64,000 bases of DNA, taken from NCBI GenBank assembly GCA_009760855.2, contig WPIO01000028.1, positions 4,049,501-4,113,500 on the forward strand, given 5' to 3'. This document shows, piece after piece, positions 33,514 through 46,100 of the stretch (position 1 is the stretch's first letter; the number at the start of each line of letters is the position of its first letter). The notes beneath the pieces were generated by a model. The model was not told the origin of the DNA, ran no database searches, and saw only the letters and a list, made by a program, of their open reading frames with translations. The translations under genes were made by a program, and so were the position numbers. This stretch comes from Cristatella mucedo. Its lineage: Eukaryota; Bryozoa; Phylactolaemata; Cristatellidae.

Positions 33514-36104
33514 GCTTACTGCAGGTTGAGCGGTTTAAGTATTGGCAAACACTTGTATCGCCAAAAAAGTGGATGATTAGAATAGCCAGGCAATTTTTAG
33601 GAATTACTTCTTTAGAAACCAATAGGCAATGCCTACCATTAGCAAGTGGCAGTGAGGGGTGCTGGCCAAGTCGAGCGCACTACAGTAGTTGGCATACATC
33701 TAACGTCAGTTGCGACAGCGGCGCTTTGATTAAGGTCTTCAGCCTATCAAGCTTCCATTACTATTATAAGTTGCTAGTTTAACGAGTGCTGTTGTACGGG
33801 AATTTTCTCGCTCAAACAAGCATGCAGCTTACGATTTAGCCAGCAAACACTTTACTGCAAATAATAATTTCCTCAAATGAGAGGCATTTTATAGGGATAA
33901 ATGGAAACTTGTCATCGCACAGCAGAGACTGAAACTACTATTTGAACCGAGAGTTAGCGCTAGCCAGGAGGCAGCTACTAATCAGATACGGCCTTTGCAT
34001 GGGCTCTGGCCGCACTCTAGATCGCCTCAGACCCAATATCACCTCAGTTTCAGCCATAAAATCACGTACTCTAACCTGGTTCCGATCTCACAGTGACCCA
34101 AACTGCCATCCAGTTTGAGATTCTGACCCATATGCTGATTAAATCTGCACCTTCCACACAATCTTCTTGTGAATTTGCTAACATTGAAATTAAGATTGCG
34201 TAAGAATGTGGAAGTTAACCCTATTCTTGCTCAGGGTGCTTGTTTTTCTTATTACATTCTGCACGCCAAAGTCTGGTTGCCGCGTGAACAAAACTGTGCT
34301 GGAGGTCATTTACACGCCAAGGTCAAGGAAATTGACGCTAGTAGCACGAACCGTGCAAAGTTATTTAAATTACTCCAAGCAATTCTGCGTGCCAAAGACT
34401 TGGCGTAGACGGTGTATTTCCGCGGTGCGCGGAGGCATTCTTTTGTTGCCAAACTATTCTCCACCACACTTCACCGCAAAGCAGTATCAAAACACGCTTT
34501 CAAGCATAAGACAAGAGGGCTGAGAAGCAGAGCATCGGCTGAGGAAGAAACTACAACGGATAACTAGAGCTAAGTATTCAGCCACGGTGGGAAGTTAGTC
34601 AAGAAATAAAAGAGTGGTAAACTCAAGGCAAAATTCGTTCGTAACGATGCCAACAGCGTTTCTGCAGTCATTCCTGGCGCTACCACCTTTCCTACCGCTC
34701 TCCTCAGCCGCCTCTTTTCTGCTGCTTCCTGCGTGGATCCTTCTAGTTCTGCTTAGTGCGTCTAATTTATTTCCCGAGATCTCGTATCGGAGAGACTGTG
34801 CACCCAAAGTCCTTTCGGCTTTTAAGTCTGCAGAGACACCGACTGAGGCTGGTCGTATGACGTCATACTTAATAGGTCGCAGGTTTAGCCGGCTTGACGA
34901 AATGCGATGGACTTCTTTCTTCTAGTGCTACAGGCCTTCGGGCTTCCTTTTTATGGGGCATTTTCCGAAATTATAGTCCGTTTTTCTAAAAGTTGCAAAG
35001 GTATCGTGACATAATTCTGTTGTTTGTGGAACTTACTTCGAATTAGGGCCGGAAGAACCGTGCTCTTACCTATCTCTGGAGCCTCAAGAATGCGCCCTTA
35101 TAGTGGTGTAGTGTCCAAGCAACAGCAAAAATTCTGAAGCTATCCCAAAAGTAGTTGAAATTTAAGCAACGACACAGGTGCGCAGTGTGCGGCAGCAGAC
35201 GTATGTTCTCACTCGCGACGGCTCGCGGCGGGCTGGCACACCGCTGCTCACCGCTACCGTCACCTCAATTGCAAACTGCACTCTACGCCGTGTCTCCGTC
35301 GCCCCCTCGCTCCGCCTCTCGTCCTGCTTATTAGCAACAGCGAATCAGCAGTGGATTGACGGACCGCAGCTGCGTACCGGCCTGCACGTAAGCTACATGC
35401 AACAGCTATTCAAAATTGGGATTAGCGGACGATAGCTGCACACCGGCCTAAACTCAGGCCGCACCAAATTATGTCGTGTTAAAAGTGAACTACTTAAAAA
35501 GTCGATAGCTTGATAGTTTTTCTTTCACAGCTACAGCGTACTGCATCAATATTTTATATACTTACACCGCGAAAATTGCAGGCGGATGCAATAGTGCATG
35601 ATGCCCTGAGTTTGACGATTGGCCCCCCAATAGCTCTCTACGATTGATTAAACTTATTTTGAATAGACCTACAGCTTAACTTAGAAGTGATAATTAAACA
35701 TCGGTAGACGGAATCAGAGCCCGCTCGATGCCCTCTCCTTTCACGGTATCATTAGCGGAAGTGGACACGTGACACTGCAGATCTACGACTGTAGCGGGAA
35801 GATGAGGGCTTCGCCACTCGACAGATACCTCCTATGTGGTTCTTGAATGCTGTATGCATGTTTCAGAGTTAGCACGGGGCCACCTGGCGCACTTCTTCTC
35901 TGCATCCCGCATGCTGAGTGTCAAGATCGCAATGTAGCGGAATCAGCACAAATGTAAAAGTCGGCGAACCGGTTGTTATACGACGCTATTGCAGGTGTCA
36001 ATCACTGCCAAGGACTGGGCTAAAACCGCACCTTCTTGCGGGCCCAGGCCATGCCGGATATAAAATCTCAGTAATCCTCAACTTTTTTCTATTGCCTTGC
36101 ACAT
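33514..36104. other. Intergenic, nothing recognised
   Basis: No repeat or gene assigned. The frame at 34614-34925 (103 codons, hydrophobic middle) lacks other support. Confidence 0.4.
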
Positions 36105-36255
36105 ATATAATTCATTTGTGTTGCGCCCTAAGGGGAACTAAATCTCTATCGGTCGCTTCGCGTATGCTGCAGAGCTCGAGTCCACGACCTCGGTCGTAAA
36201 GGTGAGCACCTGGACCTTGGTCATTAGGCTAGCACCTTGACCCCTGGACTCAACC
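36105..36255 (-). mobile_element. SINE family D
   Basis: Minus copy: AATTCATTTGTGTTGCGCCC, then AGAGCTCGAGTCCACGACCT and GTGAGCACCTGGACC. Confidence 0.65.
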
Positions 36256-36761
36256 AGAGCGGCGTTGGAAGGCTACTCGCTAAGTACTTTGTTCATTACA
36301 GCCGAAGACGGCTTTTATAAGAGCCGCTTTTCCACCACATTTGGATCCGACTGTCAGACTAGGAAGTAAAGGACGTGGGAACTACAGCGGGTGGTAGTAT
36401 GTTTATAAATTTAAGGATATTCGTATAGCACCCTCAAAGAACTAGAATTTCTCTATGCACTGTACATATGCTGTAAAGTGCCATGATTAAGAAAAGACTA
36501 AACTGAGTGCCTCAAATTGAGACCACACGAAATCCCGTCTCAGCAGCGTATCCCAGAGAGCTTTTCCAGAAAATATGGGTCATGATAACGTTCTTTCTAT
36601 GCCTTCGCTAAAAAAACTGCCATCTACTCACAAATGTCACTTCTGGCGATTAACCAGTTTGCAGATAGGTTTAACTAAAGAAGCTAATGTTGACGAGCAT
36701 TTTAGACAATTCTCCGTTAACTGGCTTGCAACAATAGCGAAATTCAATATCATATTCGGAT

Positions 36762-36993
36762 AATAATAATAATAATAATAATTCACTTGATAAAGCGCCC
36801 TCAGAGAACTTAATCTCTCTCTAGGCGCTTTACATTTGCTGTAAAGTGAAATGCAATTGAATGGTAAGTAAAATCATGCTTGAAAAAACAAACGAAATGA
36901 ATAATATGGTTAGGGGTGACATGCACAGGGTCAGCATGCAAATGTGGTTAGTGGCAGCATGCACAGTGTCAGCACGCTTTTCATTTGTGAAAG
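36762..36993 (-). mobile_element. LINE family B, 3' fragment
   Basis: (ATA)n, then AAAGCGCCCTCAGAGAACTT and the 3' UTR back to GTGTCAGCACGC, on the minus strand. Confidence 0.78.
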
Positions 36994-37764
36994 CGTCGTC
37001 AGTATTAAAAAGTAGGGAAATCACTTTGCCAATATTTTCTCTCAAGTGTTTGAGCGATGCTTAGCCCTATGTCGGATTCTTCATGTCCGAACTATTCTAG
37101 TATCAGCATTTGTAATACGCGATTATAAATTAATAAAGGCAAAGGGGAAATGCCTAGGTGCAGCAAATTATTTATGTCTAAATAGCGATGTGATGCGCAA
37201 TCAATTAAAATGCAAAGTATATACTAACACGTGTAAGGGTATAATAATTAAAATAATAGGTCGCATGCATAGCGCCCTAAGAGAACTTAATCTCCATTCA
37301 GGCACGTTACAAACTGCTGCAAAAGAATCAATACCCGGCGGTGGGTGGTGGCGGGCGGGCGGGGGGGGGGCGGGGTTATTGGCATGCATGGAATCAAGCA
37401 AGCGCGAGCAGCTTAGTAAGCAAGCGTCGCCTAAAGCTAAAGACAGCATGCAACTACTCGCAGCCAGTCAGACTTCGTTAGTTTGTTCATTAGCTAGAGA
37501 TCTAGAGATCTAGGCCCGCCATTCCTGAGCCCCTCCCCCGACCGTCGCCAACGACGAGACTAAGTCCTACTTCACTCATTGAGCAGCCGCTGTCTGCTCG
37601 TATAAATAAGCACTACAATTGGTTTGGTCACTTTTGGTTTTGGTCACTTTCGCGTCTTTTCCCCTACGCGAAAATCTTGTGGGTCTTGCCCCCTTTACAT
37701 GAAAATTTTGGCTTCGCTTGTGAACGATACTCTTATGATTTTGGACGCGTATATGAATCTCAAA

Positions 37765-37874
<110 letters not shown>

Positions 37875-38106
37875 AGATATCTTTGCTTTTTAGGGTTTTT
37901 GATACATGGCTCAGGCTTTGTTGTTCCGTATTTATTGTGTGTTCGTGCTTTTTAGGGATCAAGTCATAGGGTTTTACTAGTTAGAGAGTAGAACTCACGG
38001 TTTACGCTTTACATCCGTTGTACAGCTACAATGGTGACCTTTCTGCTCTGGGCACTGTGAATAGGAGAAAGTTCGCTCTTCTAAGCCGAACGAAGCCTCC
38101 GTACTA

Positions 38107-38156
38107 GCTAATATATATATAATATATAGCGAACCCAGCTATATATTATATATATA
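38107..38156. repeat. AT-rich palindrome
   Basis: Arms TATATATAATATATAGC (38114-38130) and its complement (38138-38154), with the 7-nt spacer GAACCCA. Confidence 0.85.
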
Positions 38157-38175
38157 AAATATATAGCTGGATAAG

Positions 38176-38233
38176 TCATAGGACACCAATATGATCTTGC
38201 TAAATCATAGGACACCAATGTGATCTTGCTAAG
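38176..38233 (+). repeat. 29-bp tandem duplication
   Basis: Two adjacent copies starting TCATAGGACACCAAT, about three mismatches, directly beside the AT palindrome. Confidence 0.9.
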
Positions 38234-38642
38234 CTTCTACTTCACTGCATATTCTTAGGTTCCGACCTGGGGCTATCAAGTCGTTAAGTGGGCTGAGCAC
38301 ATCAGTGGAGGGATAACTTTGACCTTGCTCTAGCTAGCCAATCGTGGCACAGCATGCTCCAAACAACATACTTAAGGAATAAGGGAATATGGTCCGGCAG
38401 CCCTATTCGATCCAACTCTGGCTACAACAAACTTTCCTCGAGCTATTTTAGCTACTGCTTACCGATTCATCCATACATACAAAACCTACCTAACTCATAC
38501 CTGCCTGTAGTACCGGACTCGGGAGAGGGACAAAGCAGCAAACACTTTCAAGTTCAAAATAACCAACAGCCTGTTCTTTCTTGTAGTAGGAGCACACGTA
38601 CAAAGGGAGCAACGAGCAACAAAAATTAGTAATGCTGGTAGA

Positions 38643-38648
38643 TTTAAT
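38643..38648 (-). terminator. Candidate poly(A) signal of TFIP11
   Basis: ATTAAA on the minus strand, about 130 nt past the TFIP11 stop codon. It is the nearest common hexamer variant downstream. No transcript evidence is available. Confidence 0.35.
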
Positions 38649-38776
38649 ACATGGCATCAGAGGATAAAGACACAATCATTACCTGGCATACTTAACTGAA
38701 GTATCAGACGGCACAGGCACGATCAACACGGGAATCGTCCGAGTGAAAGGGCAAATGCAAAATGCAGAGACTGCTA

Positions 38777-40025
38777 CTAAATCCGCATTGCTCGGTCGAG
38801 AAGCATACCCATGGAGACTGGAGTCCACATGCCAGTCTCGGTGAGCATGAACGCCACGTTGATGTCAATGCAGATTAGCAGTGAGCCTAGCCTGTACACT
38901 TGCCGGCCCTCGTGCAACCGTCCAGGCACGGGCACAAAGATAATGTTCGAGTCGGCTGCTCGCTTCTCGAGCAGCTCCTTAAAGCTCTGAGGAACAGCCA
39001 CACCCGAGGACAAGGTCCGAAACATTACACCGCTGCCAGCCGCTGACCAGCTGCCTCCGTCGCTAACGTGGCTCTGTGCTGCTTGAGGAGCATTTGGTGC
39101 CAGCGGAGGAGGTGCCGAGCCACCATAGTACGACGAAGCACTCGCTGGAGGTAGAGGCGGCAGTGGACCGCCGGCAACTGGGACGCGGCTCATCATCGCC
39201 AAAGCACGGTTCAACTGTTCTGTAATGGAAAATCAACGGTAACGTGTCGCGCACCTAAATCCACAAGCGCTAAACCACTTGCAACAGATACACAGAATAA
39301 AAGGCAGCAGCTACTTTACTGGGGTACCTGATATAGTGGTGTGGGTCAGCAGGCGATCAGGAATGAGCGACTTCCATCCCTTATACCAGCTGGCGATCTC
39401 ATCGTAATTGGCTGTCGGGTTAGCAAGCCAAGAACCCAACGTCTGCAGCCAGCGTGGAAAGAAATGCTTCTCAAACAACGACACGATGGGCTGATCAGCC
39501 AGCATGTCTTGCCACACAAGGACCCAGTGCCACTGGTCTAAAACAACAAGCCAGTTAGTTACAACATACATTTGCACGGATGCTGTTACCAATGCTTTGG
39601 ACAATATGCTATGATCGACAGTAAAGTTAGGTTGACGGCAAAGGCGTAATTTAAAATTATGAGCAATCTTGCTGTCTTATTTTTGTAACAAAATCAGGTC
39701 TTTTTCATTCAAGTACCCTAATGTAAATAAGTATTCAGAATTATAGTCAAGTGTGGTAGGTTTAGGCCAGCCTTAAGGCATCGACCTCCAGTCAAAACTT
39801 CTTCGGCTCTTTAGACAGGCAGCAAATCTAACTATAGCAGCACCTTATTGCCATTGCCAATTCAGCATTTGGCAGTGATTGCGAGGAATACCTTTATGGT
39901 ACATTGTGTTAGGCATCAGACCCTTCCAGTAGGGCAGGGTTCTGTGAGAAGCCAGTGAGGCTTTTGGCTTTATGAATACCTCATACATCACAGCTAATGG
40001 CAAGTGAGCCATAGATATGAGATGA

Positions 40026-40102
<77 letters not shown>

Positions 40103-43100
40103 AAACAGAAGCTTAGACTGTGCCTCAGGGTACCCCCATATGTCAAAGGCTCACAGGCTGTGGCCATAGACGTTAGAAGCTTGTCTGGATAGCCTGTAAT
40201 ATCATGGCGGCAATTGCTGTTTCTACACACTGCAAAATTAGCCTTTGTTTCTGTGAGAACTTGACCTCATTGGGAAGTTGCACGTGGTAGGCCACTGAAT
40301 ACGAACTCAATAAAAAAAAGGGTATTTCATACTTGAGCAAATAATCAAAGCAGCCTACTTTTATAGCCCTTTGAAGAGGTCAATCGCGAGTCTTTCCATG
40401 TACTACATCAGAGGTGAATTCACTGCAACTTCTTGCTGGAGCAAAACAGAACAAACAAGTTCTCATTTAGCCTGGTGTTAATTGCTCATCTAATGGCACT
40501 AGAATTGCTCATCCAATGGCACGCCGAAAGAATTTTTCAGAATCGTGTTAATTTTTTATGCAACCCATTTAACTGCTTACATTATAAAACTTGGCTTCCA
40601 TATCCTATATCTGATCACCTTAAAGTGCTTCATAGTGCCCCTTTTGAGGATTGATAGTTCAACCCTTACGTACGGCAAGCACAGTACAAGTGAAAGAAAT
40701 GATTTCGATTCTTGTGCAGCCTTAGAAATACACCAATACGGCTTCATGCATCAGTTTACAGTGATCCACTAGGGCAAGTTCACTATTTTGACGGGAAATT
40801 TGAGTTTTTAGAAGTAATCCCGAAAGCCTACCGTTTCAGTGCAATAACTATCATTTGCCGATACGTTTACGCAAAGACCTGTAGAACCTGCAAGACACTG
40901 CCAGTATTAACTGCTACGGCAAATCGCGTCTTCAAGGCCTTACTTCCAGTCGATGAGCAACAGCCACGAGATCTGTCCAATAAATTCTATGATTGTACGA
41001 TATAATTTTTCCTTACTTTAGGGTCTTGCCCCCACACTGAAATCTTGGCTCTGCTCATGGTACATTCCAGCAGCCGATTAATTGCTGTGTCACTCGAAGG
41101 AGAAGATTGGTTGACAATGGTCGGTCTTTCCTATTTGAGGATATCTCCACCGTTTAATTTCGTAAAGGTCATAATCAAAGAGGGAGGAGATGCGGACAAG
41201 AACAAGTGGGCAGCATTGGCACTTGAACAACTAACTTTGGAAGGATTGAAGAGGGTCACAAGCCAATAGACAACAGGTGATTAGACTGTCCTCAACTGGC
41301 TATAAATGCAGGAAAGAAAGCTTGGTTATGAAATTCCCCTCACATTACACTAAAACAGCCAGGGCCAAATCCATTTTAATTTGGGAGAACATTACCAAAC
41401 CAAGGAAGGGTTACATCTTTGCCTTGCCAAAAAAGAAAGGCTGAGCAAATCATAGTAGTGGCTACCCACTCCCAAGGGGCTCATACAGTATATACACACA
41501 GTGACACAGTGCTGGCCCCAAAAATATTGGCACCAACAATGGCCCCTCTACTTTTTGAGTCTGGATAAGTGTGGTCCCTATTAACGACACAAACTAATTA
41601 CAGAATACTAGTAAAATGTATTTTCTATCAATTGTGATATGAATAGAGCTCATAAGCTTCAACCTCTACCGTATGGTTGACGTTTTAATGGAGTGAAGTA
41701 AGAAATTACCAGGGGCATTTAAGTTATCTCCCCACCCTGAAAACTAGGGTTGCCTGTTAAGGTAAGCATGACAAGCCTGCTCCAGCAAATTGCACAGGAA
41801 TGCCCGGATGCAATTGCACGCATCCAGGGTTCAATGCGGCTAGGCCATTTTGAGTTCAGAGGCTCTCAGCGGTAAGCAGGGCTCAACAGAAGATGAGAGG
41901 ATTTTCCAAGCACGAGGATTATTCTAATCGAGCGATTGGGAGGAAGATCGTTATTACAGAAGCAGCAGTGAGTTAAAATTTGAAGAAGCTAGAACAGATC
42001 GGAACGATGAATCACCGGATCGGAAGAGGAAGGCATTGCTGCACGACGATGTTCCAGTCAAGAGTCCAGACTTGAATCCCATTGGACATTTGTGGCAGGA
42101 GTTGGAGCATAAAATACGCAAACAGGTCACCCTTCCACGAAATTGTAATGATTCTTGCCTCCCGAAATAGAGCACTCTCACACACGTTCGTGTTCGTTGC
42201 AGAATTCTTCCGAAAACCAAAGTTCTTGCGAACATCGTATCTGCAAACGATACAGCTAAGACCTGTTTAAAGTTCATCTGATTGTTATTTGACTGTAGCG
42301 TGTAAGAAATTATGTGCCTATGGATATCTAAACGCTTATCACTTTGGGCTGCTGGGTCTCCCATTCCGGCGGCTGCCTTAGCTATGCCGGCGGCTAGTAA
42401 CCTGCATTTTAGTTGTTGTTTGTGCATTGTTCGTTTATCAAGCATGATATTACTCACCATTCAATTACATTTCCCTTTGCAGCAAATGTAAAGCGCCCAG
42501 AAAGAGATAGAGTTCTCTGGGGTGCTTTATCAAGTGCATTATTATTATTATTAATGAATTATTCGAACTTTTGTAGACAGAATCACAGAAAATCACATCT
42601 GACGTAGGTGAGAAATTGTCGGGGTCAATGCCCAGAAAGCTCCTCACAGTTATAAGAAACATGATACTTGTGATTTCGATTTGAGTTCTCTTGAAGTACT
42701 TTACACATGAATTATACATATATATATATATTTCATTTTTTATAGTACTTCAAGAGAACTCAAATCACTGCCAGGCACTTTAAAGCTTCGTACCACCTGC
42801 TTTTCGGAATCTAACGGTTTAGTTATACCTCGTACTAACCACAAATCCTTTGGAGACTGTGCCTTTAGTTCGTATGCTCCAAAGCCTGGAACTCACTCCC
42901 GACCTGTGTCACGACATCTCCCGACTTTCCACATTAAAAAAACAAACTAAAAAGCCACCTATTTATCACAGCATTTAGTGGGTCTATGTGATTCGTCCTT
43001 TATGTGCCTATGCATGCTGACACTGTGCATGCTGCCACTAACCATACTTGCTTGCTGACCCTGTGCATGTCACCCGTAACCATGTTATTCTTGTTTATTG

Positions 43101-46100
43101 AGCGTGCTACCACTAATCATTCGATCGTGCTTCTTTTGCAGCAAATGTAAAGCGCGCCTAGAAAGAGATTGAGTTCTCTGGGGGTGCTTTATCAAATGTG
43201 GTGCGATTGCTACTTACTAAGACGCAGGGCTTGAGACCCATGGGCACAACCAAGGCTTGCAGCCTAATGACACTTTTCCCTAAGCCCCACAATTAGCAAG
43301 GTGCCAAGCTATGGCTAGCTGCACAAGTGCAAAAGGACAATTTGCAAAGCACGAATTAATAGAAAATAACAGATCTCACGAGTGAGACCTCATAATTAAA
43401 AGCATGTAGAATAAGTGAACAGAATATATAACAAATGCAGTAGCAGAATATCACTCACCTAGTCTTTGTTGGAGTGGGTTAATAACCAGTTCCTGAAGCC
43501 CCTCAGCAAGCTTAGGCACAATGTTTTTGAGCAGGAATGCATCCATGTGACCCTGGGAGAATACGCCAACCCACGGCTGAAGCATGAGTTTTGCCGATAT
43601 GTCCGACGGATGCCAATTGGTCAGTGCATTGGCTAGCTTGTGTCGGATGGGTGCATACAGTATTTCAAGGCGGTTCCCTGTTACAGAAACGTCGGTAAAA
43701 AACAGGATAATATAGACTGCATGCTATGACTAAATATGAGTACATAATTTTAATATTGGTCACAACGACTTATCCAAGACAATGGTAAAATCGATCGAAA
43801 GATAAGCTGTAACCAGAAGCAAGACTGAATTTTTTTTATCCTAAAGACAGCCACTCTTTGCTTGCAATGTGCCACGGGATCAGCAGCCAAAGGAAGCCAC
43901 CCAGCAAAATTGCACTCACACTTGCTGCCTGCTACTTTTAAGGTTTTTCCTTTAAAAGGTGTCAGCACAGTTTTCTACATTATGCATAATCGTGTCCACC
44001 ACTTTAATTAGAAAACTAATACAACCAAGCATCAACAGTAAAACAGTATTTGTTTTTAAATATAAGGGAGTCACTATTTGAGCCGTGATGGCACACTAGG
44101 TAAGGCAGTTGTTATTCGAACCCACGACCGATGTCGTGGGTTCGAATCCTGCAGTGGGTGATTCTTTATTGCTGCTGCAAGTGGTGTTGATAGCCGTAAT
44201 GGCTCTTCTGTCGCTTACAAAAGAGGCTGTTCAATCAGCTAGTTAATTTATTATATTTATATTGCTATTTATAACTCCCTATTTGCAGATCTTCCGGCCA
44301 GTGCAATAAGGCACCTACGGTTGGTACAAAAGCTAGGGTGCCTGTCGTGAACATCCCAGTTGCCACATTACACTACTTCTCACCAACCTGAAGTTGCTCA
44401 TCATCAAGTGGTGCATCAACTTCAAGGTTCAGTCACCCCCTTTCAGTCACCCCCTTTCGTCATTTCATTCTCTTTTCACACCCTATCCAATCTACTTCCG
44501 AATCAGGCTAGGCTTTGTACCAACTGTTCTCCCAGACTCAAGTCGTTTAGCTGTGCCTCTATCCAACCTCAAATCCTTTGGTGATATTAGTCCGTATGCT
44601 CTCAGAGCCATGAACTGACTCTCGACTGACATCGCGACATCCCCTGACTTGACAACATTTAAAAAAAGCTAAACACGCACTCGTTCATCATTTGCATTTG
44701 CCCAGTCCGTATAAATCGTTCTTTGCATATGCATTTGTAAGCTGAGGGTATGATTACTATCATTACTATATTGACATGCTTCCTTTGCGACCAATCAGCA
44801 ACTAATATGTATGGCAACTATGGCTAAGAGGACATTGAATACTTCAATGTGGTGCAACTGCTGATACGTCTCCAAGATGGTTTCACAAGGTTTCCTTGAC
44901 TTCTTTGCAAATGGGACGTGAGGCTACTAAAGTCGACTACGACACAAGGGAATGGCCACAGCCAACCCCTGTATCTCTGTAGGGAAGAGGAACACCAAGT
45001 GTAGACCTACAGTTGCTGGTAGACCTAAGAAAGGTGCCGATGCTACCACTGCATATTAAGTTAAGCTTCGTCAAGTAATTTGCTACAGCTTTGGACAATG
45101 AGTCAGCAGCTTTCAAATACCTCCAAACGTCCACGGCAGTCGGAGGGACAGGCCAAAGCTGATATCCTCGTCAGACTACGGATAAAGAATATCATAGAAT
45201 GCCAAATTTACCTAGAATCTGAACAGGAAGGAGAAAGCAACCTGTAACCGTTTTGTTGCAATAGTTTGAGGCTTTCTGGAGAATGTCAAGGCCGAAAAAT
45301 GTTGGCAGCTTGTTCAGGCTCATAAAGAACTATGCCGAAATGGGATGCCGAGTCACATCAGAGTCAATATTTTTGATTCCCATGTAGTGTATCTATCTGT
45401 AACTCGACAGAGTCACACAAACTAAGAGAGTGTTATGCTGCAGGGCGTTCTATAGCACACTCAAAGTCTAAGAGGCTTTCGGTGTGCATTCGGTAGCCAA
45501 CAGACTTAATCACAAATAACAAAGAGAAAGTGAGAAGCAAAGCTGAGTACGGAGGGCAGACGAGGAAGTGAGTAGTGTGGAAGTAACTGCAGGACAGCAG
45601 TCAGGAGAAGGAGAAAAGACGTCATTGCCTACGAACAACCAATGCTTAATAGGTGAAGTGAGTTTCACAGTCTAAGACCTGCACGGCAAAAGCTTCTGAT
45701 ACCAACGAGCTTTAGACCTAGGAATAAAGCAGCCAATTTATTGTCCATGAAGGACTCGAGGATATGCGGAGGCTGAAAGTGGTTCAGCTGTTCAGCTAGG
45801 TCTGAAGGAGCCAAGCCACGGCAGACCTTGTGGTCAGATTAAGAATTTTGCCCTGTAGCCGTTGATCGAATTGCAACCACCGAAGATCCTTCAGCAAAAG
45901 AGACACACGGCTGATACTCCGGGATTTTCCGACGACTACTTGAAGCCATATCCATCGCCAGGGAAGAGGGTTAATGACTTAAGGGTAGCTCAGCCAAAAC
46001 GGAATTGCAGTAGTCCAGCCTATAGAGAATCCGGAAGCTAATAAGATTTTTAGCAAGCCACCGTGACAGACAGGGAAAAAGGCGATGGTTAAGTGCAGAA

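Noticed and set aside
34614-34925. Possible small secreted or membrane protein
   Set aside because: One hydrophobic stretch only; no splice or poly(A) context and no motif.
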